A stretch of 64,000 bases of DNA. It comes from Cristatella mucedo. Its lineage: Eukaryota; Bryozoa; Phylactolaemata; Cristatellidae. Shown here in pieces: positions 1 through 12,659 of the stretch. Positions within the stretch are counted from its first letter, which is position 1. Each line of letters begins with the position of its first letter. The DNA lies in contig WPIO01000006.1 of NCBI GenBank assembly GCA_009760855.2, forward strand, positions 8,966,001 to 9,030,000, given 5' to 3'. The translations under genes and the position numbers were made by a program. The notes under the pieces were generated by a model. The model was not told the origin of the DNA, ran no database searches, and was given only the letters and a program-made list of their open reading frames with translations.

Positions 1-524
1 CGGATCTTCTGAGCTCAGTCGATCATAGAGATGTCGGTACAATTAGTGCATCCAATCAAACATAAGGAATACCTATGATGCCGACTCGGAGCCAGTGAAA
101 TAAAAGTCTATGTGCAGCTATCGTACACGAACGCATGATTGTTCGTATAAATTTGAAAACTCAGGCACGAACTTCTTTTGCATGAGAAAGTTTTCGTGTT
201 ATGTAGACAACCTTAGTAGGTCTTTGGACTTTGGTTGCTCATTTAGCTGCCTTGCTTAAATGTATGTGCATTTCTTATAGCTACACCTTCTTCTCATATC
301 AGTAAATTTTGAGAGAGATTGTGCCGTAACTGCCATTGCTCCGAAATGTGCATGCAGATGACTGGTAGCAATCTGCTGTATCGCCAAGGTGATGCACCCA
401 TCCTTCTGGACAGCATCAACTTTTGCATGCGCTATGCTGCCAGTAACGAGACCACGTCGTTGTAGCATTTTGAGTACGTCCCTATTCTAATCTGGACAGC
501 TCTTATTCCATGTCGGTCTTACAG

Positions 525-704
525 CAAACCGGACACTGAGCAGGCACATTTAATTGCTAGCAGAAATAGACTTGTGTTTATCGTCAAGACACTTAGCAAA
601 CCATCCGAGATCGTTCGTCTGGAGGCCTTACTTAGGGAATTGCATAGCACAGCTGCTGCTTATATGAGCTATTTACGCGATAGCTGCCATGCCAGTCATA
701 GTAG
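525..704 (+). CDS. Possible internal exon, unknown protein
   Basis: An open stretch of about 60 codons lies between a plausible acceptor (ending ttacag at 524) and a donor-like site (gtaggg from 705). The frame stays open from about 463 to a stop at 706-708, with no ATG near its start. The translated segment is rich in helix-forming residues and includes IVRLEALLRELHSTAAAYM. I recognise no domain. Both phases would be 2. It could belong to a gene starting upstream of the window, or be chance; an open frame this long is not rare in 64 kb. Confidence 0.2.
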
Positions 705-1037
705 GTAGGGTGACTTTTTGACACAGGCCAGCCATTACTTGTGGAATGCTACAAAGATGCCCCTGCTGGATCATCAGGACTCCGTAAGCAGCATAAATAC
801 CGACGGCTTCTGTGAGCCCTAAGAGTGAACTAAATTTTCCTATCATTTTGAATAATCACAACAATCCTGTTGTATTTATGGTTTATTTAAATAGTGGATT
901 TGTTTGCTGCAAGGTTATTTGTACCTTCAGTTTTACTCTACTATATAATCACCTCCTTGCATGCATGGTAGCTCAGTGTAACTGAAAGACCTCCAGAAAA
1001 CTGAGGCAAATAAATCAACAGTGCATCGAAAAGATAC

Positions 1038-1150
1038 TTCTGGTATTAATAATAATAGTAATAATAATAATGCACTTGATAAAGCGCCCTCAGAGAACTT
1101 AATCTCTTTCTAGGTACTTTACATTTGCTTGATCATTGTCATCACTACAT
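1038..1150 (-). mobile_element. LINE B 3' end fragment
   Basis: An AAT-rich repeat is followed by the reverse complement of the family B terminal hairpin (aaagcgccctcagagaacttaatctctttctagg). Only the last 100 or so bases of the element are present, so it is 5'-truncated. Confidence 0.8.
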
Positions 1151-1464
1151 TGCTGTGTGTATGGGCCATGCTCTCAGGAGACTTGGAGCATGCAGTTGTA
1201 GTAAGCATCTTTGCTCTCCCTATCAACAATGCAAAACACCTGCTATTGCTTTTTTTTAATTAGGTTTTCCCTTAAGTTCGTCTGTTGTTGGTTTCATAAA
1301 CGTATTTATAATACCGTTCGTATAACCAACGCTGTCTTTACTAAGAAACGACCCCAATCATCTGAGACTGTTGATGCAAGCAGAAGTACTTGTTCTGTTC
1401 TTCAAGGCTTGCCATCACCTTCACACATAACTCAAATGCATCAACAGTTGTTGTTGTTGTTGTT

Positions 1465-2790
1465 GTATCTCCGTCAGTTACTCCACAAATTCATAAAGAC
1501 CATGTGGGTGTTACGCAGGAGAGTTTTCTATAGCGCACTCACAGCCTAAGCGGCTTTCGGTACGCATTTGGTAGCCAACAGATTTCGTCTCACGCAAAAA
1601 AGAGAATGTGGGAAGCATAGCAGAGTCAGGAGAGCAGTTGAGGTAGTGAGTAGCATAGAAGTAGCAGTTCAGGACCGCTGAAAAAGATGTGCCATAGTCG
1701 GCAGTTGGAGAGTAGTTGTCGTTGCGTAAGAATTGTGGAAGCGAGTTCCACAGTCTAGGACCTGCAGAGCTAAAGCTTCTGTCGCCAACTGTCTTTAAGC
1801 AGAGGAATGGGACAGTTAATTTATTGTCCACACAGGACCTGAGGGCGCGAACAGGCTGAAACTGATGCAGCAGTTCAGCTAGGTACGAAGGAGCCAAGCC
1901 GTGGCAGGCCTTGTGGGTCAGCATAAGAACTTTGCTCTGTATCCTTTGCTCAACCGGCAACCATCCTAGCTCTTTCAGCAAAGGTGACACGTGCTCAAAC
2001 CGCTGGGACTTGAAGACCAGCCTTGCAGCCATATTCATAGTCAACTGCCGTGGCATAATAGCTTTCTTTGGCAGCCCAGCCAAAAGGGAATTACAATAAT
2101 CAAGCCGAGACAGAACTAAAGAGCTAGTTAAATTTTTTACAAGCCACTGTGGGAGACAGCTTCTAATCTTGGATAGTGATCGGATGTGATGGCTAGCTGT
2201 AGAGGCAGTCTTCTGAATGAAGCTTTTGAAATTGAGGCAGCTGTCGAACACGACACCTAGATTACGAGCACGTGGTGAAGGTCGCACAATATCATCACCT
2301 ATTAGAACAGCAAAGCCTTTTAATCCATCTACAAGCTCAGGGTGTCCTATGAGCAGCAGTTCGGTTTTATTGTCATGTAATTTCAGGAAGTTTTCCGACA
2401 TCCAGGATCGAATATCGGCAAGGCAAGCATTCAGTTTCTCAGTAGCTGCAGCAGATTCCGACGGTTTGAATGAAAAATACAACTGAGTATCGTCAGCATA
2501 GAAGTGATATCCTATTCCATGGGCCTTAATCACTTTTATCAGAGGTTGTGTATAAATGGAGAACAGCAAGGGACCGAGTACAGACCCTTGAGGGACTCCA
2601 CAGGTGACCCTTCTCATGTCTGAGACCTGACCCCCACACGACACGGATTGAACACGATCAGACAAGTATGATTTAAACCACGCCAGTGCTTCGTCTGCCA
2701 GACCGATCGTTGTTCTCAATCGTTGCAGCAGAACTTCGTGATCAATGGTGTCGAAGGCAGCAGACAGGTCTAACAGTGTTAGCCCCCTAG
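1465..2790 (-). mobile_element. LINE A (L2-like), 5'-truncated copy with open RT frame
   Basis: Contains a 402-codon open frame (2719 to 1511, minus) covering the second half of a reverse transcriptase: the start of motif B ([16 protein letters not shown]), the catalytic FYADDTQLY box, the thumb region ([14 protein letters not shown]) and the C-terminal WNSLPQF segment. The frame is uninterrupted to its stop. Truncated at about 2790, inside the region coding for motif A. The sequence after the 3' UTR is a short (CAA)n-type tract (ttg repeats on the + strand, 1446-1466) instead of the (TTACA)n seen on the near full-length copy. Confidence 0.9.
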
Positions 2791-2982
2791 TCTCATTAGG
2801 TCCTCCTAGGGTCGACTAAGCTACATGTTTCTTGGGCAGACAGGAAATGTGACACATTCTTTTGTGTTTTACTGGTGCCTTTACTATTCACAACCACAAG
2901 TTTTGTGCCAAGATAATTGCTGCTCTTAAGCCGTCATATTCTGTTTTTTTCTAGCTGTCCTTCAGTGCTGTTCCTATGCTAT

Positions 2983-4390
2983 TTAATAATAATAGTAATA
3001 ATAATAATAAAAGTAATACACTTGATTAGGACTCCTCAAAGAACTCAATCTCTTTCTGGGTGCTTTACATTTGCTTCAAAGGAAAAATGATGAAATGGTG
3101 AGTGGTATCATTCTTTATAAACAACAAGAATACCATAGCTATGGGTGACATGCACAGGGTCAGCATGTAAGAGTGGTTAGTGGCAGCATGCGCTGTGTCA
3201 GCACTCATAAGCCCATAAAGTACGAATCATGGGGATCCACTAAATGCTTTCCTAAATAAGTGCTTTATAAGTTCTTTTTACTAATGCTCAAGTCAAGGTA
3301 TGTTGTGACAAAAGTCAGGAGTGAGTTCCAGGCTTTGGGAGCATACGAATTAAATGTATGGTCTCGAAATGATTTGAGGTTTGTACGAGGTATTGGTAAA
3401 CTGTTGGATTCCGAAAAGCAGGTGGTACGATGCTTGCTTGATGAGGAAGTGCATCTGATAAATAGGCTGGAGCTGAAGAATGAAGGACCTAAAAGTGAGC
3501 TACAAAACCTTGACGTCGATTCATTGCTTGACTGGTAGCCAGTTCAGGTCGGCGAGAAGTGCTGTGATGTGGCAACTACGATGCTCACGACAGACAATCC
3601 AGCTGTGGAGTTTTGCACCAGCTATGAGCACCTGATTGCACGGGTGGTAGGCCAGCAAGCAGTGAGTTACAGAAGTCGGGACTGGATGTCACAAATGCAT
3701 GGACCAACTTGGACTTATCCTTATCTTACTTACTTACTTCCTTAACTTATCCTTATCTAAACAAGCCCGAATTTTAGAAATGTCATGTAGCTGAAAGTAG
3801 TCAGACTTGATTGTGGAGCTGACGTGGTCATCTCACGAAAGGTCACCCTTGGAACATGATGCCTGGATTTCATGCTGACTTAGCTGGAGATATGCTGGCA
3901 GAGCCGATTTTGAGATTTAGCCGTTCCACTTTCTGAATCAAGCTTGATTTGCCCATAACAAGTAAGCTAGTTTTATCATCATTTAATTTAAGAAAATTCG
4001 CTGCCATCCATGTGCGGATGTCATCAATACATGCAGCAAGTGAGTTGAGAGAATTCGAGGTACTGGAAGGAATCAAAGCAAATGTACAAGTGAGTGTCAT
4101 CTGCATAGAAGTGAAAGCCAAGATTGTGCTTGGCAATTACATCGGCAAGTGGGAGAGTGTAAACCGTGAAAAGAACTGGACCCAGCACGGACCTCTGAGG
4201 TACCACATATTTCAGAGGTACATGTGACGGTCTTTGTCCATTCGCGTTACTACTCTGGAGCATCCCACTGAGATAGGAGCTGAACCACATTTTAGAGTTT
4301 ATGGGCTTTATCGGTTCCAAGCACACATTTTCGATATTATGTTCTACTGCCTGCTCAATTGATGGTAATTACAGACAAACACGTTTTATC
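2983..4390 (-). mobile_element. LINE B copy, 5'-truncated and decayed
   Basis: Starts with (AAT)n and the 3' hairpin at 3020-3060, then the 3' UTR with repeated gcatgc motifs, then reverse-transcriptase coding sequence on the minus strand with several frame breaks. Recognisable pieces are WMAANFLKLNDDKTSLLVMG (4020-3960 region) and FHFYADDTHLYICF (catalytic YADD, 4100-4130). The similarity ends near 4390. Confidence 0.85.
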
Positions 4391-5089
4391 GGTGTCTAAG
4401 AATTGTTTTAGCAAAATAAGGAAACACCTTCCGGATGCATTAATCTCCAGAGCATATACCCAAAAATGAAAATAAATTATTTTTTTAAATAATAATATAT
4501 GGGATTCACTTATACAAGCTTTTTGTAGTTGCTCCCGCCTTGCTAACCATTCTACGCTGAGTCTTTGTCTAGAGTTATGATGCCCTTACCTCACGACTGG
4601 GATCACAGGTTGAGTCATGCAGCAGTTAAAAAAGGATTGTGTACTGCAAACATGGCGCCAACAACACGGCTCCGCTGCCACTATCTAAACGAGGCTTTCT
4701 AAAAAAAAGCAGACATGTCGATATTTATTCTTTTTTAATTAATTCACAGTCCTACCACCTCTGCTACACCACCTGCTAATAAAAGCTGTGACTCTTCAGC
4801 ATCTACAAGAAACAATCAAAGAAATAATATGAGTGAAGATATCCGCATTAAATCACCTAGGTAGAACGAGGAAAATCACAGTTTTGTCAGTTTAAGCAAG
4901 TCCACTGCTTATTGTTCTATTTCGTCAATTATATTAATCATCACATCAAAACTCATTAATGACAAAAGTTGTATATATCTTGTTGGTGTCCATTATAGGC
5001 AAGCACATAGTTATCCTTAAGTTTAAATGCTTATCCCTCAAGATTGGGCCATCTAGCATCACCTCCATGTCGTCTACGAATAATTTGGG

Positions 5090-6115
5090 CTTGCTATTCT
5101 AAATCGAATAGCCATTGGGCGAACACTGTTCCTCTACATGCCATGTCAGCCGACTTCCAGCTAAGGAACATCACCAAAACCAGGGTCCGCATAGATAGTA
5201 CAAGAGACAAACTGTTTTATGCTTTTGCTAAGCCGGGTTAGATTATTGCAATACCCTTTATTCGGGACTTCCTGCCAGTGCCCTCAATCGTCTGCAAGTG
5301 GTACACAAATAAGCAGCTTACCTGGTCTGGTGTTATAGCATTGCTGCCTTTTTACATTTATTTGAGCTTAAATAGACTTCAAGATCACCACTCTGGCTTG
5401 CAGGTCAGTTACTGGGTCTTAGCCCAGGAAGTGAGGTGCTTGCTCTTCAAGACCCAGGCATAATCACCTGCTGCAAGTGGTGCAGCTAGCCGTAAAGGCT
5501 CTTCTGCAGCTATATAAATGAAACTTTTAAATCAGCTAAGCTTTTCCATTAACTCCCTTGTAGCAGCCTACCTATCCGACTATCCTACCTTCCTTGCTAC
5601 TCTAGTGCTCTCAGACAACCTGCTCCTTGGCTTGCAGACGTCTTGCCGTTCCCTGCACTAGGTTAAATATTTGGGTGATCGGGCTCTCAGTTCATGTGCA
5701 CCAGTTGGAACTCACTTTTAGCATATTTAATCACCTTCTTGGGGCTGGCTTCATTTGATTCTTAGCTAATGAAAATCTGTTTCCTTTATCTTTCCCTTTG
5801 ACTCGGTGAACTTGTCTTTCTCCTGAGTGTTCCTTGTGCTTACATCCGCATGATTCCGTGAACGTTCTAACCCGGGTCTTACTAACTAGTGGCACTGAAT
5901 GCATTCTCGTCTCCTTTGATATGCTTGTGTAATCATTATGCTTGTGCCTTTTGCAAGCTGGTCTAAACTCAGTATCATGCATCTGATCAACCATTGGTTA
6001 TTGCTTATCAAGCAGAGAGCTGCAAAGCTCCTGAATTAGTGGTTTAGTTCTATGGGCGCTATATAAGCAATCTGTAATTGTTATTACTGTTAATATTATT
6101 AATATTATTATTGAT
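5090..6115 (+). mobile_element. Decayed LINE B-like copy on the + strand, with SINE inside
   Basis: A degenerate sense copy: DFQLRNITKTR (5150-5185) and LDYCNT-type residues around 5237 correspond to the RT C-terminal region of family B. The 3' end near 6015-6110 has a weak hairpin (gggcgctatataagc) and a run of att repeats. A tRNA-derived SINE interrupts it at about 5420-5540. Numerous stops show it is old. Confidence 0.6.
5420..5540 (+). mobile_element. tRNA-derived SINE (type 1)
   Basis: Degraded tRNA-like head followed by a tail (ctcttctgcagctatataaatga and ttttaaatcagctaag) that matches the SINE at 46490-46645. The match of the tail between the two loci is the main evidence; the promoter boxes are poorly kept here. 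Confidence 0.5.
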
Positions 6116-6913
6116 CATGTTAACCAAATCTTCCGAAATTTTGAACCCCAGCAAGTGAAGTTGATAGGCTTAGAAGCTCACTAATGGAGTAGAACAGAAA
6201 GCAATTACTTGTGCAGAAACCGCCCTTCCTAAAATCGAACATGTTGTATGCACCTGTGTGTACTTGGGACTTTCCTAGGAGAACCTTTTTCTGGGGGTGG
6301 CCTGCTGCTGTGTGCCAACAATAGGGTCTATACCTCTGTATTGCATGCACTGATCACATGTACTGATCCCTAATAGTCCTCAAAGTTCATAAGCTGGCTA
6401 CCTGTAGTAAAGCCCTTCGAAGTTTGTAAGAATAAAGCAAGTATTAATGAAACCTTACGAAGTCTTTGAAATGCATAGTCCTTAGTTCTATTACTTTGGA
6501 CATGCTACGTGGTATCATCTAGATTTATAATCCTCTGAAACTCTTGGCTTTTTTATTTGTGTTTACAAGGTGTAGAGGCATGACTAACAGTGGCTTATAC
6601 GCTGTTTGATTGATTGACGAATGGGACGTCAACCTCTATAGACACTAGCTGCTGCTGCTGACTAAGTGCGTTGGCGATGGTGTTAGTGCCAGCTGAAAAG
6701 ATCAATACACTAGTCCCAAGCTGCCACACTAGTCCTGAGCCGTCCTATTACAGTGCATAAACTGACCTGACAGGAGTAATGCTGATGCAGGCCAATCAAA
6801 GCCAGCCAGAACAAATGTGGTTAGCATACCGGCAGCTTTCAAGCCTACACTCCACACAGCTATTTTTCTTTCCCAATTTCTCTTTGCTCTTGTTCTCTGT
6901 CTTTTATGAGGTT

Positions 6914-7009
<96 letters not shown>
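6914..7009 (+). repeat. (CT)n microsatellite
   Basis: Almost pure CT dinucleotide with one CCC interruption near 6980. Long Ser/Leu or Arg/Glu frames across it are artefacts. Confidence 0.97.
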
Positions 7010-7010
<1 letters not shown>

Positions 7011-7160
7011 CTTTGTTGTAAGCACGTATATGCATGCCTGCCAAACTATTCAACAAGATGTGTTTGTAGTGCAGAACCAGCTGCAGGTGGCATATGCACA
7101 TTTGCCTAGTGGAGGCTGTCCATCAAGTGACGCTAACAATTATTCTTTGCTATGCTGCAG

Positions 7161-7374
7161 AGTACATGCTTAACGATAGTTTCGGTAAAGAATTGGGTGA
7201 AAACTAGACGGGATGAATGTATCTCGGAAGCCACATGCCGCCTACTGCTGCTGGACAATCCCACCCAGTGCTTTCACAACGCACCAGAGAGCGAATGCAA
7301 GTTGTGCTGTGCTACTGGGTCCATGTGCAATGCTGATGTATACTCATGGAACGACAGGACCAGTACAGGCACAA
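7161..7374 (+). CDS. Candidate cysteine-rich extracellular exon
   Basis: Bounded by an acceptor (ttgctatgctgcag) and a strong donor (gtaagg at 7375). It enters in phase 0 and leaves in phase 1, which matches the phase-1 entry of the next supported receptor exon at 19379. The 71 codons contain eight cysteines: three in the first part, C in a PTQCF context, then ECKLCC, then a final MCN. A C...CC...CN ending recalls Ly6/uPAR three-finger domains, but the spacing is not canonical, so no domain is assigned. It ends in a Ser/Thr-rich linker. It may be the N-terminal ectodomain of the receptor; a separate gene or a chance frame is possible. Confidence 0.35.
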
Positions 7375-7562
7375 GTAAGGAGCAAGCTGCTTTCCTGTCT
7401 TGCAGCCATAGGATGCACTGCTGGATGCACCCCTATACACCACTATGTACTGCATGTGATGGCGTTTGTATTGCACACATGACTTCTAGCAGCAGCACAG
7501 AAATTCTGATAATTATCACTGGCTTGGTTCCTGAGTTTACTAGCTTTTGTTACTTTGGAAAG

Positions 7563-8625
7563 AATAATAATAATAATAATAATAATGTACTGGATAAAGC
7601 GCCCACAGAGAACTTAATCTCTTTCTAGGCGCTTTACATTTGATACAAAGGGAAATGCAATTAAATGGTAAGTAAAAATATGCTTGAAAAACAACAAAAA
7701 ATGAATAACATGGTTTGGGGTGACATGCACAGGGTCAGCATGCAAATGTGGTTAGTGGCAGCATGCACAGTGTCAGCACGCATAAGCGCGTGAAGGACGA
7801 ATCACAGGGACCCACTAAATGCTATCCTAAATAGGTGTGTTTTAGGTTCCTTTTAAATGTGGTCAGGTCAGGGGATGTTCTGACACAGATCGGGAGGGAG
7901 TTCCAAGCTTTGGGAGCATACGAACTAAATGCCCGGTCTCCAAAGGATTTGAGGTTTGTACGAGGTATTTGTAGACTGTTGGATTCCGAAAAGCTGGTGG
8001 TACGATGCTTGGCCTGATGGGGGAGTATGTCGGAGAGATAGGCTGGAGCCATAGAATGAAGGGACCTAAAAGTGAGCGACAAAACCTTGAAGTCAATCCG
8101 TTGCTTGACTGGTAGCCAGTGCAGGTCGGCGAGAAGTGGAGTAATGTGGCAACTGCGACGTTCACGACAGACAAGCCTAGCTGCGGAGTTTTGCACCAGC
8201 TGCAATCGCCTGATCGCACATGCTGGTAGGCCAGTAAGCAGTGAGTTGCAGAAGTCGAGACGAGATGTCACGAATGCATGGACCAACTTGGACGTGGTAT
8301 CCTTATCTAAACAACCCCGAGTTTTAGCAATATTATGAAGCTGAGAATAGGCAGATTTGACTGTGGAGCTGATATGGTCGTCTAACGAGAGGTCACTTTG
8401 GAATATGACACCTAGATTTCGAGCTGATTCGACAGGAGATATGCTGGCAGAGCCAATTTTGAGCGTCAGTCTTTCCAATTTCTGAATCACACTGGGTTTG
8501 CCCATAACTAGTAAGTTAGGTTTGTCATCGTTTAGTTTTAGAAAATTTGCTGCCATCCATGTGCGGATGTCATCAATACAAGCAGCAAGTGAGTTTAGAG
8601 AATTCGAGGTGCTCGAATACTTGTG
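7563..8625 (-). mobile_element. LINE B, 5'-truncated, well preserved
   Basis: Begins with (AAT)n at 7564 and the terminal hairpin at 7595-7635. Minus-strand ORF 8556 to 7822 (244 codons) encodes the C-terminal part of the reverse transcriptase with FLKLNDDKPNLLVMG, NLGVIFQSDLSLDDHI, SRLDFCNSLLTGLP and a final WNSLP...KRNLKTH-like end. Among the youngest B copies, judged by its open frame. It is truncated upstream of the WMAANF segment. Confidence 0.9.
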
Positions 8626-8631
8626 CTTACA

Positions 8632-8832
8632 ATAAAAATAATATAATACAATATATTTTATGTAGCATGTTAAGAGAAGTCAATCTTTTTCTAGTTGCTT
8701 TGTATTTGCTGCAAAGGAAGCACAATTGAATGGTTAATTGAAGCATGCTCAGTAAGTAACAAGAATAACATGATAAGGGGTGACATGCACAGGGCCAGCA
8801 TGCAAATGTGGTTAGTGGCAGCATGCACATCA
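8632..8832 (-). mobile_element. LINE B 3' UTR fragment
   Basis: A second 3' end directly adjoining the copy at 7563-8625: AT-rich repeat, gagaagtcaatctttttctag hairpin remnant, then the 3' UTR (ggggtgacatgcacagggccagcatgcaaatg). Only 3' UTR is present. Confidence 0.75.
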
Positions 8833-9999
8833 CTCATTCGCAATTATTGCCCGGTTGCAAACGTGCTCAGTTTCAGATACGATTTTACGCCATAATTTTC
8901 TTCCATGACTTAAAATTTTCGTGAATAGTATGAGGGACATTGTCATCCGACGGAAAGCAAGTATCGTGACTCCAAGAACCCCTTAATTTAGCACCTAAAA
9001 CTTGACTTGAATTATTCAGCATCCACAGAAAATCTGCACACTCACAGAGATATTAATCAAACAATTGTTTTAAACAAACTTTTTTAGGCTTAATGCAGTT
9101 TTAGTTAATTATTTTACCTATGACAGCAAAGCATTCACATAGGCAGAGTTGCCCATTCAATCTACCGAATTGAAATATCTGAGGCTTTCTGTGACAAATG
9201 CGAGTGCAGAATTTAAGCCTGCACCTTGGCTGCCTCCATTTAATAATTAATTTTTGAATAATTTGGTCATTTTTATATTGTAACGGCATCAAATCAACTA
9301 GGTGTAGACACCTCACAGTCTTGGCCATCAAGCAAATAAAAGAGTTCGACAAAGAATCGTGGCATAGGCAGTCGATTGATTTAGCAATGTTCTCAGCATT
9401 CTACAAAACGGCCGATGAGAGGTACTGACTTTTTTGGTTTTACATTAACCAGTTTTGCTAGAGCGATGCGGGGATGGTAAATGGCATATTTAAAATGTGT
9501 ATAGCTACCAAGTCTTCAAAGATAGAAGCTTTTGCAAAATTGCAGGGAAATGGAAGGTAGAGGAGGGTAGAGGGAGAAGATGATATTAGGAGAGAAAAAG
9601 AGGCACAAGTTACAAACATGTGGCAGAACATATAGGGTGGCAGAAATTGTTCTTATCTGCAAATGATTGGCTTTCTAAGAATGTAGCAGAATTGAAAAAT
9701 GCGTGGATATACACGGTTCACTTCTTTCACATCCGAACATGCATCTGCCCAAATGTTTGCACTGTCCGATAGGCACTTCTGGTTTCAACGTGGAGTGCTG
9801 CAACGCCAAGAGTTGCTTGTGCTAGCCTTTTTTCTGTTCCCGGTTGGCAGGCCCGGCAGCTTCGGATTGACAAACAGAGCACAGATGTCGGCGACGTGCG
9901 AATTACTATACTGCATTTATTAGGACCAGCCAAATGTACGAATGAGACCAGGAGAGAAGGGAGAGTGATAAAGAGGGGGAGCCAGAGAGGGAAAAGAGG

Positions 10000-10161
<162 letters not shown>

Positions 10162-11379
10162 AGAACAAGAGCAAGAGATACAACGACTAAGTGAGAGATT
10201 TGGTGGTTTCGAGCTTGCTGCTGCTTCACCCTAAGATATCCTGCTGAGACTCGGCCCTTGACAGCAAACCACAGCTGCTACTGAGTGTCAAGTTTCTAAG
10301 GTCTGAATGCAATCAATTAAGCCGGCGTCTGTTTGTCCAGCCTGTGGTTTGGTGATGCATATGTAATGGTCTCCGATTGCGATCCTATTTTTACCTGGTC
10401 CACCTACACGTGCTTTGGGCCAGATATGTCATGCCACCTGACCACGAGAGCAGTGATGCTTTCCTTTAAGGGCAGCCTAAAACATGACTCGAGCTAAGGT
10501 TGCAGAAGGCCACCGAGTCAAGTTTGCTTAGTCAAATGCCAGTTGGAGACCAAATCGTCTGGTCAGAACATTTTACGTACCGAGCAAATTCCTGCCAATG
10601 CGGAAGACACCTAGGTGCAGGGAGTGCCAGAGTTAAGCATAGTTGATAATAAGTAAGCCAGCTCGCACTAATTATAATCGGTAGCACTAGTCCCACCTTA
10701 AGGTTGTTGCATTCGGCTCAGTCAGACTCTATGCTGGCCTGTTCATGATGTGCCCTCCAGCTGGCAAATCTCAGCTGACCATCAACATTAAAATATTACC
10801 AACTAAGTTTGTTTAATTACTTGCCAATATGGCAGGATCTCGCCGAAGTTGCGCTTGTAGCAATCTCTCCCGGCATAACGAAACTCAGAAGCCTAGTTGA
10901 TTTCCTTAAAATATTTTCCTTTACAAATTTAAAATTTATTTGAAAAATCTTTTTTGCTATTTTGCATTTGCTTATTGATCTTTGGTTGTCTGTTATCAAT
11001 ACTCTAATTTTCACTAATGTGATAATAAAGTAGAAATTGCCGATGAGAGGAGTTGTTGTTCCCATGGTAGCATTTGCCACTGGTTTCTGTTCTCCATTCA
11101 GTATTAAGATGTTGCAAGCATATGTGGTTGGTGTTATTGCAGCTCAATCTGTCATCTATTTGGTTTATTAAAGCTGCTAAGTTATTTACTGTGCATGTTT
11201 TGTACTTGGTATAGGGAAAGTCTTATTTACATCCATCTATTTGTTTCACATTTGTAAAAGCTTCAGCATTTAAGAAGAGGGTGTAGTTTACGCTGTATGC
11301 AAAAAATGAAAAAGTAGTTGATGTAGCTATCTCATCTGCATTTCTAAGAATGATAATTTTCTTTAAATATTACAATGAT

Positions 11380-12600
11380 AGTAATAATAATACATTTTCA
11401 TAGCATCCTCAGAACTAAATCTCTTTCTAGGCACTTACGGAAGCTGTAAAGGAAGCGTGTCAATTGAGCAGTGATAACATGCACACTGTCTGCACACATA
11501 AGCGTACAAATGGTGATTCACATGAATCTAGAAAGTTTGTGAGTAACAGGTGCAAATAAAGCTTCTTTTGAAATATCTTTGAATCAGGGTATGCCCTGAC
11601 GTCAGTCGAGAGTGACTTCGAGATTCCAGAAGAATCATACCAGCTAAAGTCATGGTTTTCACAGGATTTGTGGTTGATTCTAAGTAGAGCTGACTGACTT
11701 GAGTCAGACGAGCAGCTTGGTATAATGCTTCTCCTTATTGATAAGCAGTTCAAATAAGTAGGCTGGATTATGAGTAAAAAGGCATGTACAAGTGGGGGAT
11801 AAAACCTTAAATTCGATACCTTGTCTGATGGGGAGCCAGGGAAGTTTGGTGAGTAGCAGAGTAACGTGGCAAATGAGACTTTCAAGTCAGCTAAGCTTAG
11901 CTTCAGAGTTTTGCACCAACTGTAAGCCCCTAATTGCATTGGCAGAAAAAACATTGGGCAGTGAATTAAAAAAGTTCCTACGGAAAGTCACAAATGCATG
12001 AACGATCTTGGATGTGGTATCCCGTCTTCTAGTGCCCAAGTTGTGTGCGCTATTATGCTAGTGAAAGGAGGTAGACTTGATTATGGAGCTGAGTCTAGTT
12101 AAAGGTCTCTTTGGAAGAGGACACACCTATTGCGTGCAGATGCTTTGGGAGATATGCTGGTGAAGTCAATTTTGAGATATCAGTTTACAAGTTTTTGAAT
12201 GCCACTGGGCTTTCCTCAAATTAATATGTTGGCTTTATCGCGATTCAATTTGAGATAGTTCGTTGCCATCCAAGTCTTGGCAATACAAGCAGCAAGTCAG
12301 CTGGGTGAGTTTGACGTGCTGGAAGCCAGAGAGGGAACAAAGCTCAGGTATTGATGTGTGTCAATCATCTGCATAAAATGGAAGTCTTGAAATTAATCGG
12401 CAATTACAATTACATCTGGCAACTACCTTGGTAAGAGAATGAGTACAAATTGTCAAAATAGATGGAGAAAGGGCTGATCCTTGGGTTAACCGGTACTTAA
12501 GAGACTCATTGGAAAACTCACCAGTTGACATTAATGGTTTTGAATCTACTGTTATAGCACCCAAACCATTGCAATGCTGTGCCAGTGATGCCCATGTAAA
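11380..12600 (-). mobile_element. LINE B-like copy, old
   Basis: Starts with att/aat repeats and tcagaactaaatctctttctaggcac at 11410-11436, then family B coding sequence with many breaks. Recognisable pieces include CKTLKLSL, a DDHI-like region, and an RT segment near 12360-12560 (TQGSALSPSILTIC, then LPFYADD). Divergence from other copies is high. Confidence 0.75.
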
Positions 12601-12659
12601 ATGAAAGGCACTGAAGAGGGATTTAGTTATCAGTGGTATTAAACACTTATTGACGGTGA

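Noticed and set aside
256-468. A 70-codon minus-strand ORF
   Set aside because: No recognisable domain and no convincing splice sites.
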